Shown here piece by piece: positions 26,661 to 35,404 of a DNA stretch of 64,000 nucleotides. The stretch is from Agromyces sp. SYSU T00194 (GTDB taxonomy: Bacteria; Actinomycetota; Actinomycetes; Actinomycetales; Microbacteriaceae): contig NZ_JBEPJZ010000001.1 of assembly GCF_040496035.1 (NCBI RefSeq), positions 2,604,001-2,668,000 on the forward strand. Reading direction: 5' to 3'. A program made the translations under genes and the position numbers. The notes under the pieces were generated by a model. The model was not told the DNA's origin. It worked only from the letters and a program-made list of their open reading frames with translations, and ran no database searches. Positions within the stretch are counted from its first letter, which is position 1. The number at the start of each line of letters is the position of its first letter.

Positions 26661-28991
26661 ATGACCGCAGCCCCCTTCCACACCGTGCTCGTCGCCAACC
26701 GTGGCGAGATCGCCGTGCGCGTCATCCGCACGCTCCGCCGCCTCGGCATCCGCTCGGTCGCGGTCTACAGCGATGCGGATGCCGCTGCGCTCCACGTGCG
26801 CGCTGCCGACGACGCCGTGCGCATCGGCCCCGCCGCCGCATCCGACAGCTACCTCGTGCCCGAGCGCATCGTGGAGGCCGCGCTCGCCTCCGGTGCCCAG
26901 GCCGTGCACCCGGGCTACGGATTCCTCTCGGAGCATGCGGGCCTGGCGCGCGCCTGCGCCGAGGCGGGCATCGTGTTCGTCGGCCCGGGGGAGCGGGCGC
27001 TCGAGGTGATGGGCGACAAGATCCGCGCGAAGCGGCACGTCGCGGCCTCCGGCGTGCCGGTCGTGCCGGGCGTCGCCGAGCCCGGGCTCGACGACGACGC
27101 GCTGGTCGCGGCCGCGCCCGGGGTCGGGTTCCCCCTGCTCGTGAAGCCGTCGGCGGGCGGCGGCGGCAAGGGCATGCAGGTCGTTCGCTCGGTCGACGAC
27201 CTCCGTGCCGAGTTGCCCGGCGTGCGCCGCGTGGCGCGCGCCGCGTTCGGCGACGACGCGCTGCTGCTCGAGCGCTACCTCGAACGCCCGCGACACATCG
27301 AGGTGCAGGTGCTCGCCGACCGCCACGGGGGCGTGATCCACCTGGGCGAGCGCGAGTGCTCGCTGCAGCGCCGCCACCAGAAGGTGATCGAGGAGGCGCC
27401 GTCGCCGGTCGTCGACGACGACACCCGTCGCCGGCTGGGCGAGGCGGCCTGCGCCGCCGCCCGCTCGGTCGACTACGTGGGCGCCGGCACCGTGGAGTTC
27501 CTGGTGTCGGATGCCGCGCCGGGCGAGTTCTTCTTCATCGAGATGAACACCCGGCTGCAGGTCGAGCACCCCGTGACCGAGCTCGTCACCGGCGTCGACC
27601 TCGTCGAGCAGCAGCTGCGCATCGCCGCGGGCGAGCCCCTCGCGCTCGCGCAGGGCGACGTGGCGTTCGACGGCCATGCCATCGAGGCGCGCGTCTACGC
27701 CGAGTCGCCCGAGCGCGGCTTCCTCCCGTCGACCGGGCGCGTGCTCGCGTACCGGGCGCCGGACGGCCCGGGCGTGCGGGTCGACAGCGGCATCGACGAG
27801 GCATCCGCCGTCACCGCCCACTACGACCCCATGCTCGCGAAGGTCATCGCCCGCGGTGCCGACCGTGCCGAGGCGATCGCCCGGCTCGACGCGGCGCTCG
27901 CCGACACCGTCGTGCTCGGCGTCGACACCAACATCGCGTTCCTCCGCCGACTGCTCGCCGACGACGACGTGCGCGCCGGACGCCTCGACACCGGGCTGAT
28001 CGATCGCCTGCCGGCATCCGCCCCCGAACCGCCGACGGATGCCGCCCTGGCCGCCGCCGCCCGCCTCGTCTCCGAACACGGGGCCGACGCCCGTGCCGCC
28101 GACGTCGCCCGCGGCCTCGCCTCGCCACTCTGGTCGTCGGCCTCGGGCTGGCGCCTCGGCGCCGACCGCCCCCGCACGCTGGCCTTCGCCCACGACGCCG
28201 CCCGCTACGACGTGTCCGTCCCGGCCGAACCAGTCGCCACCCTCGCCGCCCCGCCGCCTGCCGCACTCACGCGCACCTCCCAGCCGCCTGCTGGTGCGCA
28301 ACCTGTGGCATCGGGCCCGCCAATGCCACCCGTTGCGCACCAGCAGCCCGCGGCCGAGGTTGCTGCTGGTGCGCAATCGGTGGCGAACGGCGGTCCGATG
28401 CCACAGGTTGCGCACCAGCGGGCGGGGGTGAGCGAGCACGGCGGGCCCCGCGTCGGCGGCGCGGACGCCGGCGGGCCCGGCGGGCCCCGCGTCGGCGGCG
28501 CGGGCGCCGGTGGGCCCGACGCGATCGCGGCGGCGGGCGACGACGGCAGCGTGTGGGTGCACGCCGACGGGCGCACCGTCGAGCTGCGGCACGTCGGGCG
28601 CGCGGAACGGCTCGCCGAGTCGCTGGCAGCGGTCGAGCGCGGGGGAGCGGATGCGGCGCCGGAGCTGCGCGCACCCATGCCCGGCGCGGTCTCGGCCGTC
28701 GCGGTCGCCGACGGCGACACCGTCGAGGCCGGCGCCGACGTGTTGAGCGTCGAGGCCATGAAGATGGAGCACCGCGTGCGCGCCCCCGTCGCCGGCGTCG
28801 TGCGCCTGGCCGTCGCCGTCGGTGCGCAGGTGCGCCGCGACCAGGTCGTCGCGCACGTCGAGCCGGCCGTGGCGCTCACGTCCGACGCGCCCGAGCCCGC
28901 CGACGCGCCGCCTCCCGCGGCATCCGCCCCACCACAGACCACCGCGACCCCGGCCCACCAGGCCGCCGCGGCCCACCCCCACGAGGAATGA
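26661..28991 (+). CDS. Biotin carboxylase / biotin carboxyl-carrier alpha subunit
   Basis: 776 aa. The biotin carboxylase part (residues ~1-450) starts [20 protein letters not shown] and has the ATP-grasp motif [14 protein letters not shown] and [14 protein letters not shown]. The biotinyl domain is C-terminal with the acceptor Lys in VEAMKMEHR. The linker between them contains two translated palindromes and a 39-bp repeat (see repeats), and the last ~35 residues are Ala/Pro-rich. GTG at 26652, overlapping the previous stop, is an alternative start. It carboxylates biotin for the upstream carboxyltransferase. Confidence 0.92.
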   Translation: MTAAPFHTVLVANRGEIAVRVIRTLRRLGIRSVAVYSDADAAALHVRAADDAVRIGPAAASDSYLVPERIVEAALASGAQAVHPGYGFLSEHAGLARACAEAGIVFVGPGERALEVMGDKIRAKRHVAASGVPVVPGVAEPGLDDDALVAAAPGVGFPLLVKPSAGGGGKGMQVVRSVDDLRAELPGVRRVARAAFGDDALLLERYLERPRHIEVQVLADRHGGVIHLGERECSLQRRHQKVIEEAPSPVVDDDTRRRLGEAACAAARSVDYVGAGTVEFLVSDAAPGEFFFIEMNTRLQVEHPVTELVTGVDLVEQQLRIAAGEPLALAQGDVAFDGHAIEARVYAESPERGFLPSTGRVLAYRAPDGPGVRVDSGIDEASAVTAHYDPMLAKVIARGADRAEAIARLDAALADTVVLGVDTNIAFLRRLLADDDVRAGRLDTGLIDRLPASAPEPPTDAALAAAARLVSEHGADARAADVARGLASPLWSSASGWRLGADRPRTLAFAHDAARYDVSVPAEPVATLAAPPPAALTRTSQPPAGAQPVASGPPMPPVAHQQPAAEVAAGAQSVANGGPMPQVAHQRAGVSEHGGPRVGGADAGGPGGPRVGGAGAGGPDAIAAAGDDGSVWVHADGRTVELRHVGRAERLAESLAAVERGGADAAPELRAPMPGAVSAVAVADGDTVEAGADVLSVEAMKMEHRVRAPVAGVVRLAVAVGAQVRRDQVVAHVEPAVALTSDAPEPADAPPPAASAPPQTTATPAHQAAAAHPHEE
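28290..28419 (+). repeat. Two copies of an intragenic palindromic repeat
   Basis: Copy 1 (28290-28344) has perfect 13-bp outer arms GCTGGTGCGCAAC / GTTGCGCACCAGC and inner arms GTGGCAT / ATGCCAC. Copy 2 (28365-28419) has 12-bp arms GCTGGTGCGCAA / TTGCGCACCAGC and inner GTGGC / GCCAC. They start 75 nt apart and are read in the same frame ([18 protein letters not shown] and [18 protein letters not shown]). Such symmetric, duplicated units look like REP-type elements tolerated in an unstructured linker. Confidence 0.8.
28440..28517 (+). repeat. 39-bp tandem repeat in the biotin carboxylase linker
   Basis: Two near-identical 39-nt units encode [13 protein letters not shown] and [13 protein letters not shown]. 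They directly follow the palindromic repeats and lie before the biotinyl domain, so this linker has grown by more than one mechanism. Confidence 0.7.
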
Positions 28992-29001
28992 CGAGGACAC
29001 C

Positions 29002-30177
29002 ATGGACACGCTGGACACCCTGCTGAGCGCCGAGGAACGCGAGCTCTACGAGACCGTCAAGGAGTTCGCCGACACGGTCGTCGCGCCCGCCGCGTACCAG
29101 TACGACACCGAGCGGCGCCTGCCGATCGAGATCATCCGCCAGATGGGCGACCTGGGCCTGTTCGGCCTGCCATTCCCCGAGGAGGTCGGCGGCCGCGGCA
29201 AGGACTACGTGCAGCTCTGCCTCGCCGTCGAGGCGCTCGGGCGCGTCGACCAGTCGATCGGCGTGACCCTCGAGGCGGGGGTCGGGCTCGGCATCATGCC
29301 GATCTACCGCTACGGCACCGACGCGCAGCGGCAGGAGTGGCTGCCCGACCTCGTCACGGGCCGCGCGCTCGCCGGCTTCGGCCTCACCGAGGCACGGGCG
29401 GGTTCCGACGCGGGCGCCACCGAGACCACCGCACGCCTCGACGGCGACGAGTGGGTCATCGACGGCTCCAAGCAGTTCATCACCAACTCGGGCACGCCGA
29501 TCACGAGCCTCGTGACGGTCACCGCCGTGACCGACCAGCAGACCCGCCCCGACGGCACCCTGAAGAAGGAGCTGTCGAGCATCATCGTGCCGAACGGCAC
29601 GCCCGGCTTCACCGTCGGCGAGAGCTACGACAAGGTCGGCTGGCACACGAGCGACACGCATCCGCTCGCCTTCGACGGCGTGCGCGTGCCCGCGGGCAAC
29701 CTGCTGGGCGAGCGCGGCCGCGGCTACGCCAACTTCCTGCAGTCGCTCGACGAGGGCCGCATCGCGTTCGCCGCGCTCGCGACCGGCGCCGCGCAGGGCT
29801 GCCTGGAGGAGGCCGTGCGCTACGCGAAGGAGCGCAACGTGTTCGGCACGAACATCGGCTCGCACCAGCACATCGCCTTCACGATCGCGAAGATGCAGGC
29901 CCGCGCGCAGCAGGCGCGGTTGTGCTGGCACGACGCGGCGCGCAAGATGGTCGCCGGAAAGCCCTTCAAGATGGAGGCGTCGATCGCGAAGATGGTGGCG
30001 GGGGATGCCGCGATGGAGAACGCGCGCGCGGCGACCCAGGTGTTCGGCGGCTACGGCTTCCTGAACGAGAACGCCGTGGCCCGCCACTACCGCGACTCGA
30101 AGATCCTCGAGATCGGCGAGGGCACCACCGAGGTGCAGCTCATGGTGATCTCGCGGGAGCTCGGCCTCGCGGCGTAG
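29002..30177 (+). CDS. Acyl-CoA dehydrogenase
   Basis: 391 aa. It has FGLTEARAGSDAGATETTA (FAD contact), DEGRIAFAALATGAAQG, the VFGGYGFLNENAVARHYRD signature and, near the C-terminus, IGEGTTEVQ. The Glu in that motif is at the position of the catalytic base of the MCAD/SCAD type, not the alternative position used by isovaleryl-CoA dehydrogenase, so an isovaleryl substrate cannot be assumed. It oxidises an acyl-CoA with FAD and passes electrons to ETF. It starts 11 nt after the biotin carboxylase gene. Confidence 0.93.
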   Translation: MDTLDTLLSAEERELYETVKEFADTVVAPAAYQYDTERRLPIEIIRQMGDLGLFGLPFPEEVGGRGKDYVQLCLAVEALGRVDQSIGVTLEAGVGLGIMPIYRYGTDAQRQEWLPDLVTGRALAGFGLTEARAGSDAGATETTARLDGDEWVIDGSKQFITNSGTPITSLVTVTAVTDQQTRPDGTLKKELSSIIVPNGTPGFTVGESYDKVGWHTSDTHPLAFDGVRVPAGNLLGERGRGYANFLQSLDEGRIAFAALATGAAQGCLEEAVRYAKERNVFGTNIGSHQHIAFTIAKMQARAQQARLCWHDAARKMVAGKPFKMEASIAKMVAGDAAMENARAATQVFGGYGFLNENAVARHYRDSKILEIGEGTTEVQLMVISRELGLAA

Positions 30178-30190
30178 CAGGAGGAACGAC

Positions 30191-30718
30191 ATGCACGAGA
30201 CGGATGCCGCGGGCGCGGCGCCGACCGACGGACCCGTGCGCGAGGTGGTGCAGCGCGGCCTCTGGTTCGAGGAGTTCGAGCCGGGCGTGCGCTACCTGCA
30301 CCGCCCCGGGCGCACCGTGACCGAGGCCGACAACGTGCTGTTCTCGACCCTCACGATGAACCCGCAGGCGCTGCACCTCGACGCCGCCTGGTCGGCCCAG
30401 CAGCCGTTCGGGCAGCGGCTCATGAACTCGATGTTCACGCTCGCGACGCTCGTCGGGGCATCCGTCTCCCAGCTCACGCAGGGCACGATCGTCGCGAACC
30501 TCGGGTTCGCCGAGGTGTCGTTCCCCGCACCGCTGTTCCACGGCGACACGCTCTACAGCGAGACGACGGTCGCCGAGACGCGGCTGTCGGCCTCGCGCCC
30601 GGGGCAGGGGATCGTCACACTGGATCACGTCGGTCGCAACCAGCACGGCGACGTCGTCGCCCGCGCTCGCCGCAGCGTGCTCATGCAGTGCCGGCCGAAC
30701 CAGGAGGCGCACGCATGA
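30191..30718 (+). CDS. MaoC-family (hotdog-fold) dehydratase
   Basis: 175 aa. MaoC domain with TVTEADNVLFSTLTMNPQALHLD and LFHGDTLYSETTVAETR; the Asp and His of the hydratase motif are visible in the first stretch. It probably hydrates a 2-enoyl-CoA made by the dehydrogenase upstream. AGGAGGAACGAC precedes the ATG. The stop overlaps the CitE-like start by 4 nt. Confidence 0.9.
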   Translation: MHETDAAGAAPTDGPVREVVQRGLWFEEFEPGVRYLHRPGRTVTEADNVLFSTLTMNPQALHLDAAWSAQQPFGQRLMNSMFTLATLVGASVSQLTQGTIVANLGFAEVSFPAPLFHGDTLYSETTVAETRLSASRPGQGIVTLDHVGRNQHGDVVARARRSVLMQCRPNQEAHA

Positions 30719-31524
30719 CGTTCACGATGGGCCCGGCCCTGCTGTTCTGCCCGGCCGACCGGCCGGAGCGGTTCCGGAAGGCGGCCGACCGGGCCGACGC
30801 GGTCATCCTCGACCTGGAGGACGCGGTCGGGCCCGATGCGAAGGCGGATGCCCGTGCGGCCGTCGCGGAATCGGGGCTCGACGCCGACCGCACGATCGTG
30901 CGCATCAATCCGGCGGGCAGCCCCGACTTCGCCGCCGACCTCGCCGCGGTCGCCGCGGGCGGCTTCCACACCGTGATGCTCGCGAAGGCGAGCGGCACGG
31001 CCGACCTCGTGCCGCTGCGCGACTACCGCGTGGTGGCCCTGTGCGAGACGCCCGCCGGCGTGATCGCGGCGCCCGACATCGCATCGGTCGAGTGCGTCGT
31101 CGCGCTGATGTGGGGCGCGGAGGACCTGGTCGGCGCGCTCGGCGGCTCGTCGAGCCGCACACCCGACGGCGGCTACCGCGACGTCGCCCGGCACGCCCGC
31201 GCGAGCGTGCTGCTCGCGGCCGGCGCGCACGGCATCGCGGCGATCGACGCGGTGCACCTCGACATCGCCGACGAGGCGGGGCAGGCGGCCGAGGCGACGG
31301 ATGCCGCGGCCAGCGGGTTCGCCGCGACGGCGTGCATCCACCCCGGCCAGGTCTCCGTGGTGCGCGAGGCGTACCGGCCCTCCGAGGAGGAGCTGGCGGC
31401 GGCGCGCGAGCTGCTGTCCGCGGCATCCGGTCGCGACGGCGTGTTCACCCACGACGGGCGCATGATCGACGCGCCCGTGCTGCGGCAGGCCGAACGGGTC
31501 GTCGCTCGCGCGGCCCGCCGCTGA
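30715..31524 (+). CDS. HpcH/HpaI aldolase / CitE-like lyase
   Basis: 269 aa. TIM barrel with LFCPADRPERF, VILDLEDAVGPDAK (Mg-binding acidic residues), VVALCETPAGVIAAPDI and MWGAEDLVGALGGSS, ending with CIHPGQVSVV. The family includes citrate lyase beta-like, malyl-CoA and methylmalyl-CoA lyases. With the MaoC hydratase it could cleave a hydroxyacyl-CoA at the end of the pathway; the exact substrate is inferred. AGGAGG (30702-30707) precedes the ATG at 30715. Last gene of the operon. Confidence 0.9.
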   Translation: MTFTMGPALLFCPADRPERFRKAADRADAVILDLEDAVGPDAKADARAAVAESGLDADRTIVRINPAGSPDFAADLAAVAAGGFHTVMLAKASGTADLVPLRDYRVVALCETPAGVIAAPDIASVECVVALMWGAEDLVGALGGSSSRTPDGGYRDVARHARASVLLAAGAHGIAAIDAVHLDIADEAGQAAEATDAAASGFAATACIHPGQVSVVREAYRPSEEELAAARELLSAASGRDGVFTHDGRMIDAPVLRQAERVVARAARR

Positions 31525-31528
31525 CGCG

Positions 31529-32329
31529 TCAGGTCGCGATGTCGCGGCGGCGGAACACGAGCCACCCCGCGACCAGCAGCAGCAGCGAGATGCCGTAGAG
31601 CAGGCCGAGGGCCATCCAGTCGGGGCCGACCGCGAGCGGGTTCTCGCTCCACGCCCACGAGTACGGCGAGATCTGGTGCAACCACTCGAGGTCCGCGCTC
31701 TGGTTGCCGACCGCGTTGAGCACGTACCCGACCACGGCGATGCCGGCGCCCGCGCCGATCGACCAGGTGCGGCTGCCGGTCATGGCGCCGACGCCGATGG
31801 CCGCCGACGCCGAGAGCATCGCGAGCCCGAGCAGCGTCGCCGTGCCGGCGACGATGTCCCACGGCTCGATCCCGAGTCCGACCGGGTCGTTCAGCGCGGC
31901 CACGACGCCGACGATCACGACCCCGATGATCGCGAGCTTCACGACGACGGCGGCGGTGCGCTCGGCGAGCACGCGCCCGCGGCTGACCGCATGTGCGAGG
32001 GTCAGCTCGAGCTGGCCGTTCTCCTCGTCGGACGCGATGACCGAGGTGCCCCACCCCACCGTCGCGATCGTGAGCAGCACGAACCCGATCAGGCCGAAGA
32101 ACGTGCCCTGCGCGTAGCCGGCGCCCGTGCCGAGCTGGTCGTAGCCGAGCGACTTCACCAGTGCCTGCGGCATGGTGGCCATGATGTCCTCGAACTGGCC
32201 GTCCTGCGCGAACGACGAGTAGAGGGGCAGGTACAGCAGCAGGGCGGCGACCACGCCGACGATCCAGCCGATGAGGCCGCGCCAGGTGCCCGCGAAGACG
32301 CGGCGGAAGAGGGCGAGCGTGCCGTTCAT
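31529..32329 (-). CDS. ABC-2 type transporter permease
   Basis: 266 aa with six hydrophobic segments and a C-terminal FRRRDIAT. The segment ENGQLELTLAHAVSRGRVL is the conserved cytoplasmic loop of ABC-2 permeases. It exports an unknown compound with the ATPase encoded just upstream; the two overlap by 4 nt. It converges on the CitE-like gene with a 4-nt gap. Confidence 0.9.
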   Translation of the reverse strand: MNGTLALFRRVFAGTWRGLIGWIVGVVAALLLYLPLYSSFAQDGQFEDIMATMPQALVKSLGYDQLGTGAGYAQGTFFGLIGFVLLTIATVGWGTSVIASDEENGQLELTLAHAVSRGRVLAERTAAVVVKLAIIGVVIVGVVAALNDPVGLGIEPWDIVAGTATLLGLAMLSASAAIGVGAMTGSRTWSIGAGAGIAVVGYVLNAVGNQSADLEWLHQISPYSWAWSENPLAVGPDWMALGLLYGISLLLLVAGWLVFRRRDIAT

Positions 32330-33360
32330 CGGGCCCCCTCCTCGTCGGTCGCAACGGGGCCGGTCGGCACGGGGCCGGTCGACGCCGGGCCGGTCGGCAC
32401 GGGGCCGGTCGCGGGGGCCGTGCCGTCGTCGGTGCCGTCGTAGTACCGCATGACCGACTCCTCGAGCTCGGGTTCCTCGATCGCCAGGTCGACGATGGGA
32501 TGCTGCGCGAGCGCCTTCACGAAGTCGTCGACGTGCGCATCGATCGTCGCGGTGAACTCCGACTCGCCCTCGGACGGGCCGAGCGGCGACTGGCCGATCG
32601 CCGAGATTCCGGGGGAGGCGCTGAGCGTCGCCGCGAGCGCGCCCGCGTCCTCCTCGGCCACGACCACGCGCACGTGGCGCACGGCCGATTCACGCAGCTG
32701 CTTCACGGTGGCGACCGTCGCGATGCGCCCGTCGCGCAGGATCGCCACCTCGTCGGCGGCCTGCTGCACCTCGCTCAGTACGTGCGAGCTGAGGAACACG
32801 GTCTGCCCCGCGGCCTTGGCCTCGCGCACCATGGTGAGGAACTCCTGCTGCACGAGCGGGTCGAGTCCGCTGGTGGGCTCGTCGAGCACCAGCAGCTCGG
32901 GCTCGTGCATGAACGCCTGGATCAGCCCGACCTTCTGCTTGTTGCCCTTCGAGAGCTTCTTCACCGGGCGCGAGAGGTCCACGCCCAGCCGGTCGGCGAG
33001 CTGCTCGATGCGCGCGGGCGGCACGCCGCCCGAGATGCGGGCGTAGTGGCGCAGCAGGTCACGTCCGCTGCCGCGCCCGCCGAGGTGCAGTTCGCCGGGC
33101 AGGAAGCCGATGCGGCGGCGCAGCTTCGGGCCGCCGTGTCGCGGGTCGGCGCCGAGCACGCTCACCTCGCCCGCCGTGGGGTGGATGATGTCGAGCATCA
33201 GGCGCATCATCGTGGTCTTGCCGGCGCCGTTCGGCCCGATCACGCCGAACACGGAGCCCGTGGGCACCGCGAACTCGACGCGGTCGAGCGCGACGGTCGC
33301 CCCGTAGTGCTTGGTGAGGCCGCGCGAGTCGATCGCGGCGGTCGTCGTCGTGGGCGTCAT
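32326..33360 (-). CDS. ABC transporter ATP-binding protein
   Basis: 344 aa. Walker A GPNGAGKTT (about residue 42), signature LSKGNKQKV, Walker B LLVLDEPTSGLDP and the H-loop SSHVLSEV are intact. A C-terminal domain of about 100 residues, common in drug-type exporters, is followed by a Thr/Gly/Pro repeat tail (TGPVPTGPAS...). It overlaps both the permease (4 nt) and the TetR gene (4 nt), making a three-gene operon with the regulator first. Confidence 0.93.
   Translation of the reverse strand: MTPTTTTAAIDSRGLTKHYGATVALDRVEFAVPTGSVFGVIGPNGAGKTTMMRLMLDIIHPTAGEVSVLGADPRHGGPKLRRRIGFLPGELHLGGRGSGRDLLRHYARISGGVPPARIEQLADRLGVDLSRPVKKLSKGNKQKVGLIQAFMHEPELLVLDEPTSGLDPLVQQEFLTMVREAKAAGQTVFLSSHVLSEVQQAADEVAILRDGRIATVATVKQLRESAVRHVRVVVAEEDAGALAATLSASPGISAIGQSPLGPSEGESEFTATIDAHVDDFVKALAQHPIVDLAIEEPELEESVMRYYDGTDDGTAPATGPVPTGPASTGPVPTGPVATDEEGAR
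32353..32414. repeat. 15-bp tandem repeat in the ABC ATPase tail
   Basis: About four copies of a 15-nt unit (ACGGGGCCGGTCGGC and variants) encode the TGPVP/TGPAS tail at the C-terminus of the ATP-binding protein. The repeat lies outside the conserved domain, and copy number may vary between strains. Confidence 0.65.
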
Positions 33361-34013
33361 GCCCCTCCTTCATCGGTGGGTGGTGCGGTCGCGGCCATCG
33401 CGTCTCGGGCGGCGGCGAGCATGTGGTCGTCGGCGTAGAGGCCGTGCGTGTACAGGTCGAGCATCGGCAGCGTCATCCGTCGCGCCGTGGCGGTCTCGTG
33501 CACGTCGGCGCCGAGCGTGCGGGCGACCTGCGACCGCAGCAGGAGCGGCGCGAGCGCCTGCATCGCGACGAGCAGTGCCCGCATCTCCGGGTCGTCGCTC
33601 GGCCGCATGGAGCCGTCCGCGACGCCCGCCGCGAGCATCTCGCCGGTCTCGTGCAGCAGCGCGTCGAAGACCCGGTTGCCCGCGTCCCCGCCCTCCTGCA
33701 GCATCATCGCGAGGTAGTCGACGTAGGGCCGGAACCGGTCGACGTCGGCGAGCCACTCGCGCATGGCGGCGCCCACCTGCGGCCCGCGGGCGCGGTCCTT
33801 CTCGTCGAAGACCGAGCCGATGAGGAACGTCTCGCACGCGGCTCGGAGCTCCTCCTTCGAGCCGAAGTGGTGCATCACGAGGGCGGGACTCACCCCGGCG
33901 GAGCGGGCGATGTCGCGGATGCTCGTGGCCGCGTACCCGCGCGAGCCGAAGAGCTCGATCGCGCGGTCGCGGATGCGCGCCGCGGTGGTGAGGTCGCCCG
34001 ACGTTGAACGCAT
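33357..34013 (-). CDS. TetR-family regulator of the ABC transporter operon
   Basis: 218 aa. Helix-turn-helix IRDRAIELFGSRGYAATSIR with AGVSPALVMHHFGSKEELR; the ligand domain is about 150 residues. It is the first gene of the operon with the ABC ATPase and permease, so it likely responds to the compound they export. Starts at 34013 and 34022 (MLN longer) are both possible; no ribosome-binding site is visible before either, which suggests a leaderless transcript. Two overlapping palindromes cover this start. Confidence 0.9.
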   Translation of the reverse strand: MRSTSGDLTTAARIRDRAIELFGSRGYAATSIRDIARSAGVSPALVMHHFGSKEELRAACETFLIGSVFDEKDRARGPQVGAAMREWLADVDRFRPYVDYLAMMLQEGGDAGNRVFDALLHETGEMLAAGVADGSMRPSDDPEMRALLVAMQALAPLLLRSQVARTLGADVHETATARRMTLPMLDLYTHGLYADDHMLAAARDAMAATAPPTDEGGA

Positions 34014-34039
34014 GTTCAGCATGCTAAACGATCGTTCAG
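34014..34039. promoter_or_regulatory. Overlapping palindromic operators at the TetR/ABC start
   Basis: GTTCAGCATGCTAAAC (34014-34029) and CTAAACGATCGTTCAG (34024-34039) are near-perfect 16-bp palindromes (one mismatched pair each) that share CTAAAC. They span the start codon region of the TetR gene and lie upstream of the divergent AKR-like gene, so autorepression is likely. Confidence 0.65.
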
Positions 34040-34174
34040 TGGCGCCGCAAGGGGTCGCGAGGGTCACGCCGCATGAACACCAGCAAACGATTGGGTAACG
34101 GTTGCGCGAATCGGGCGCGTCCTCCGGCACGTCGCCGCATAGGGTCGAAGCCAATCCTGGGGAGGAGGATCACG

Positions 34175-35335
34175 ATGACGGAAGTCGAGGCGAACGCGCT
34201 CGATGCGGCGGGGGGCCGCGCGGGCGACGAGACAGCGCCCGCAGAGCGTCCGCAGCCCGTGACCGAGCCGGTCGAGACGCAGCCCGTCGAGACGGCGGTG
34301 GCGGATGCCGTGTCGGATGCCGCGCACGCGCCTGCGCGCACCGAGGAGCGCCCCGATGAGGAGCGCGCCGACGGGCCGCACACGATCGAGACGCTGCACT
34401 CCGGCCCGATCGTCATGGCGCATCGCCGGACGATCCCCGGAACCGACCTCGAGGTGCACCCCGTGGGCCTCGGCACGACCGACTTCGGCTGGACGCTCGA
34501 CGCCGCCGGCTCCGGGGCGGTACTCGACAAGTTCCTCTTCTCGGGCGGCAACCTGATCACGACCGTCGACAGCGACGCCGCAGGGCGGGCCGAGTTCCTC
34601 GTGGGCTCGTGGATGCGCGCCCGCGGGTGTCGCGACCAGGTCGTGCTCGCGTCCCGCATCGGCCGCCACCCCGACCACCCGGGGCTTACGCCCGAGCACG
34701 TCACCGCGGCCGTCGATGCGTCGCTGGCCCGGCTCGGCACCGACCGCATCGACCTGCTGTCGTTCGATGGCGACGACGAGACCGTCCCGCTCGAGGAGAG
34801 CCTCGGCGCGGTCGACGCGCTGATCCTCGCCGGCAAGGTCCGTGCGATCGGCGCGGTGGACTTCTCGGCCGACCGCCTGCTCGAGGCGCGCGTGCTCGCC
34901 GCCAACGGCCTGCCTCGGTTCGCGACGATCTCGACGCGCTACAACCTGCTCGACCGCAGCGGCTTCGAGGGATCCCTCGAACTCGTGGCGCGGGCGCAGG
35001 GGCTCGCGGTGCTGCCGTACACGTCGATCGCGAGCGGATTCCTCGCGGGCACGGTGCGCCGGCGGGGCGACATCCGTCGCGACGTGCGCGGCACGCGCGC
35101 CGGCGCCTACCTGACCCGCCGCGGCACGCGCGTGCTCGCGACGGTCGACCGCATCGCCGCCACGCACGGCGTGCGCCCCGCCGCGGTCGCGCTGGCGTGG
35201 CTGCTCTCGCGGCCGACGGTCGCGGCACCGGTGGTCGACGCGACCGCCCCGGAGCACGTGGACGACCTCATGGCGGCCGGCGCGCTGGAGCTCACCCGCG
35301 CCGACATCCTCGACCTCGACCGCATCAGCGCCTGA
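34175..35335 (+). CDS. Aldo/keto reductase-fold protein with degenerate active site
   Basis: 386 aa. An N-terminal ~75-residue Pro/Glu/Val-rich tail (PVETQPVETAVADAVSDA) precedes an AKR barrel (LEVHPVGLGTTDFGW, SLARLGTDRIDLL, VRAIGAVDFSADRL, VALAWLLSRPTV). The catalytic tetrad is broken: the Asp is kept (TTVDSDA), but the Tyr position is within DAAGRAE, the Lys is Arg in VVLASRIG, and the His is Asp in LLSFDGDD. It is therefore probably not a reductase. GGAGGAGG lies just upstream of the ATG at 34175. It sits before the M16 peptidase. Confidence 0.85.
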   Translation: MTEVEANALDAAGGRAGDETAPAERPQPVTEPVETQPVETAVADAVSDAAHAPARTEERPDEERADGPHTIETLHSGPIVMAHRRTIPGTDLEVHPVGLGTTDFGWTLDAAGSGAVLDKFLFSGGNLITTVDSDAAGRAEFLVGSWMRARGCRDQVVLASRIGRHPDHPGLTPEHVTAAVDASLARLGTDRIDLLSFDGDDETVPLEESLGAVDALILAGKVRAIGAVDFSADRLLEARVLAANGLPRFATISTRYNLLDRSGFEGSLELVARAQGLAVLPYTSIASGFLAGTVRRRGDIRRDVRGTRAGAYLTRRGTRVLATVDRIAATHGVRPAAVALAWLLSRPTVAAPVVDATAPEHVDDLMAAGALELTRADILDLDRISA

Positions 35336-35404
35336 CGCACGGATCGTCGCCGTTCGCTGTGGGCAGCGGCCGTCACGTCGCACGCCTGACGTAGGCTGGA
35401 CGCG

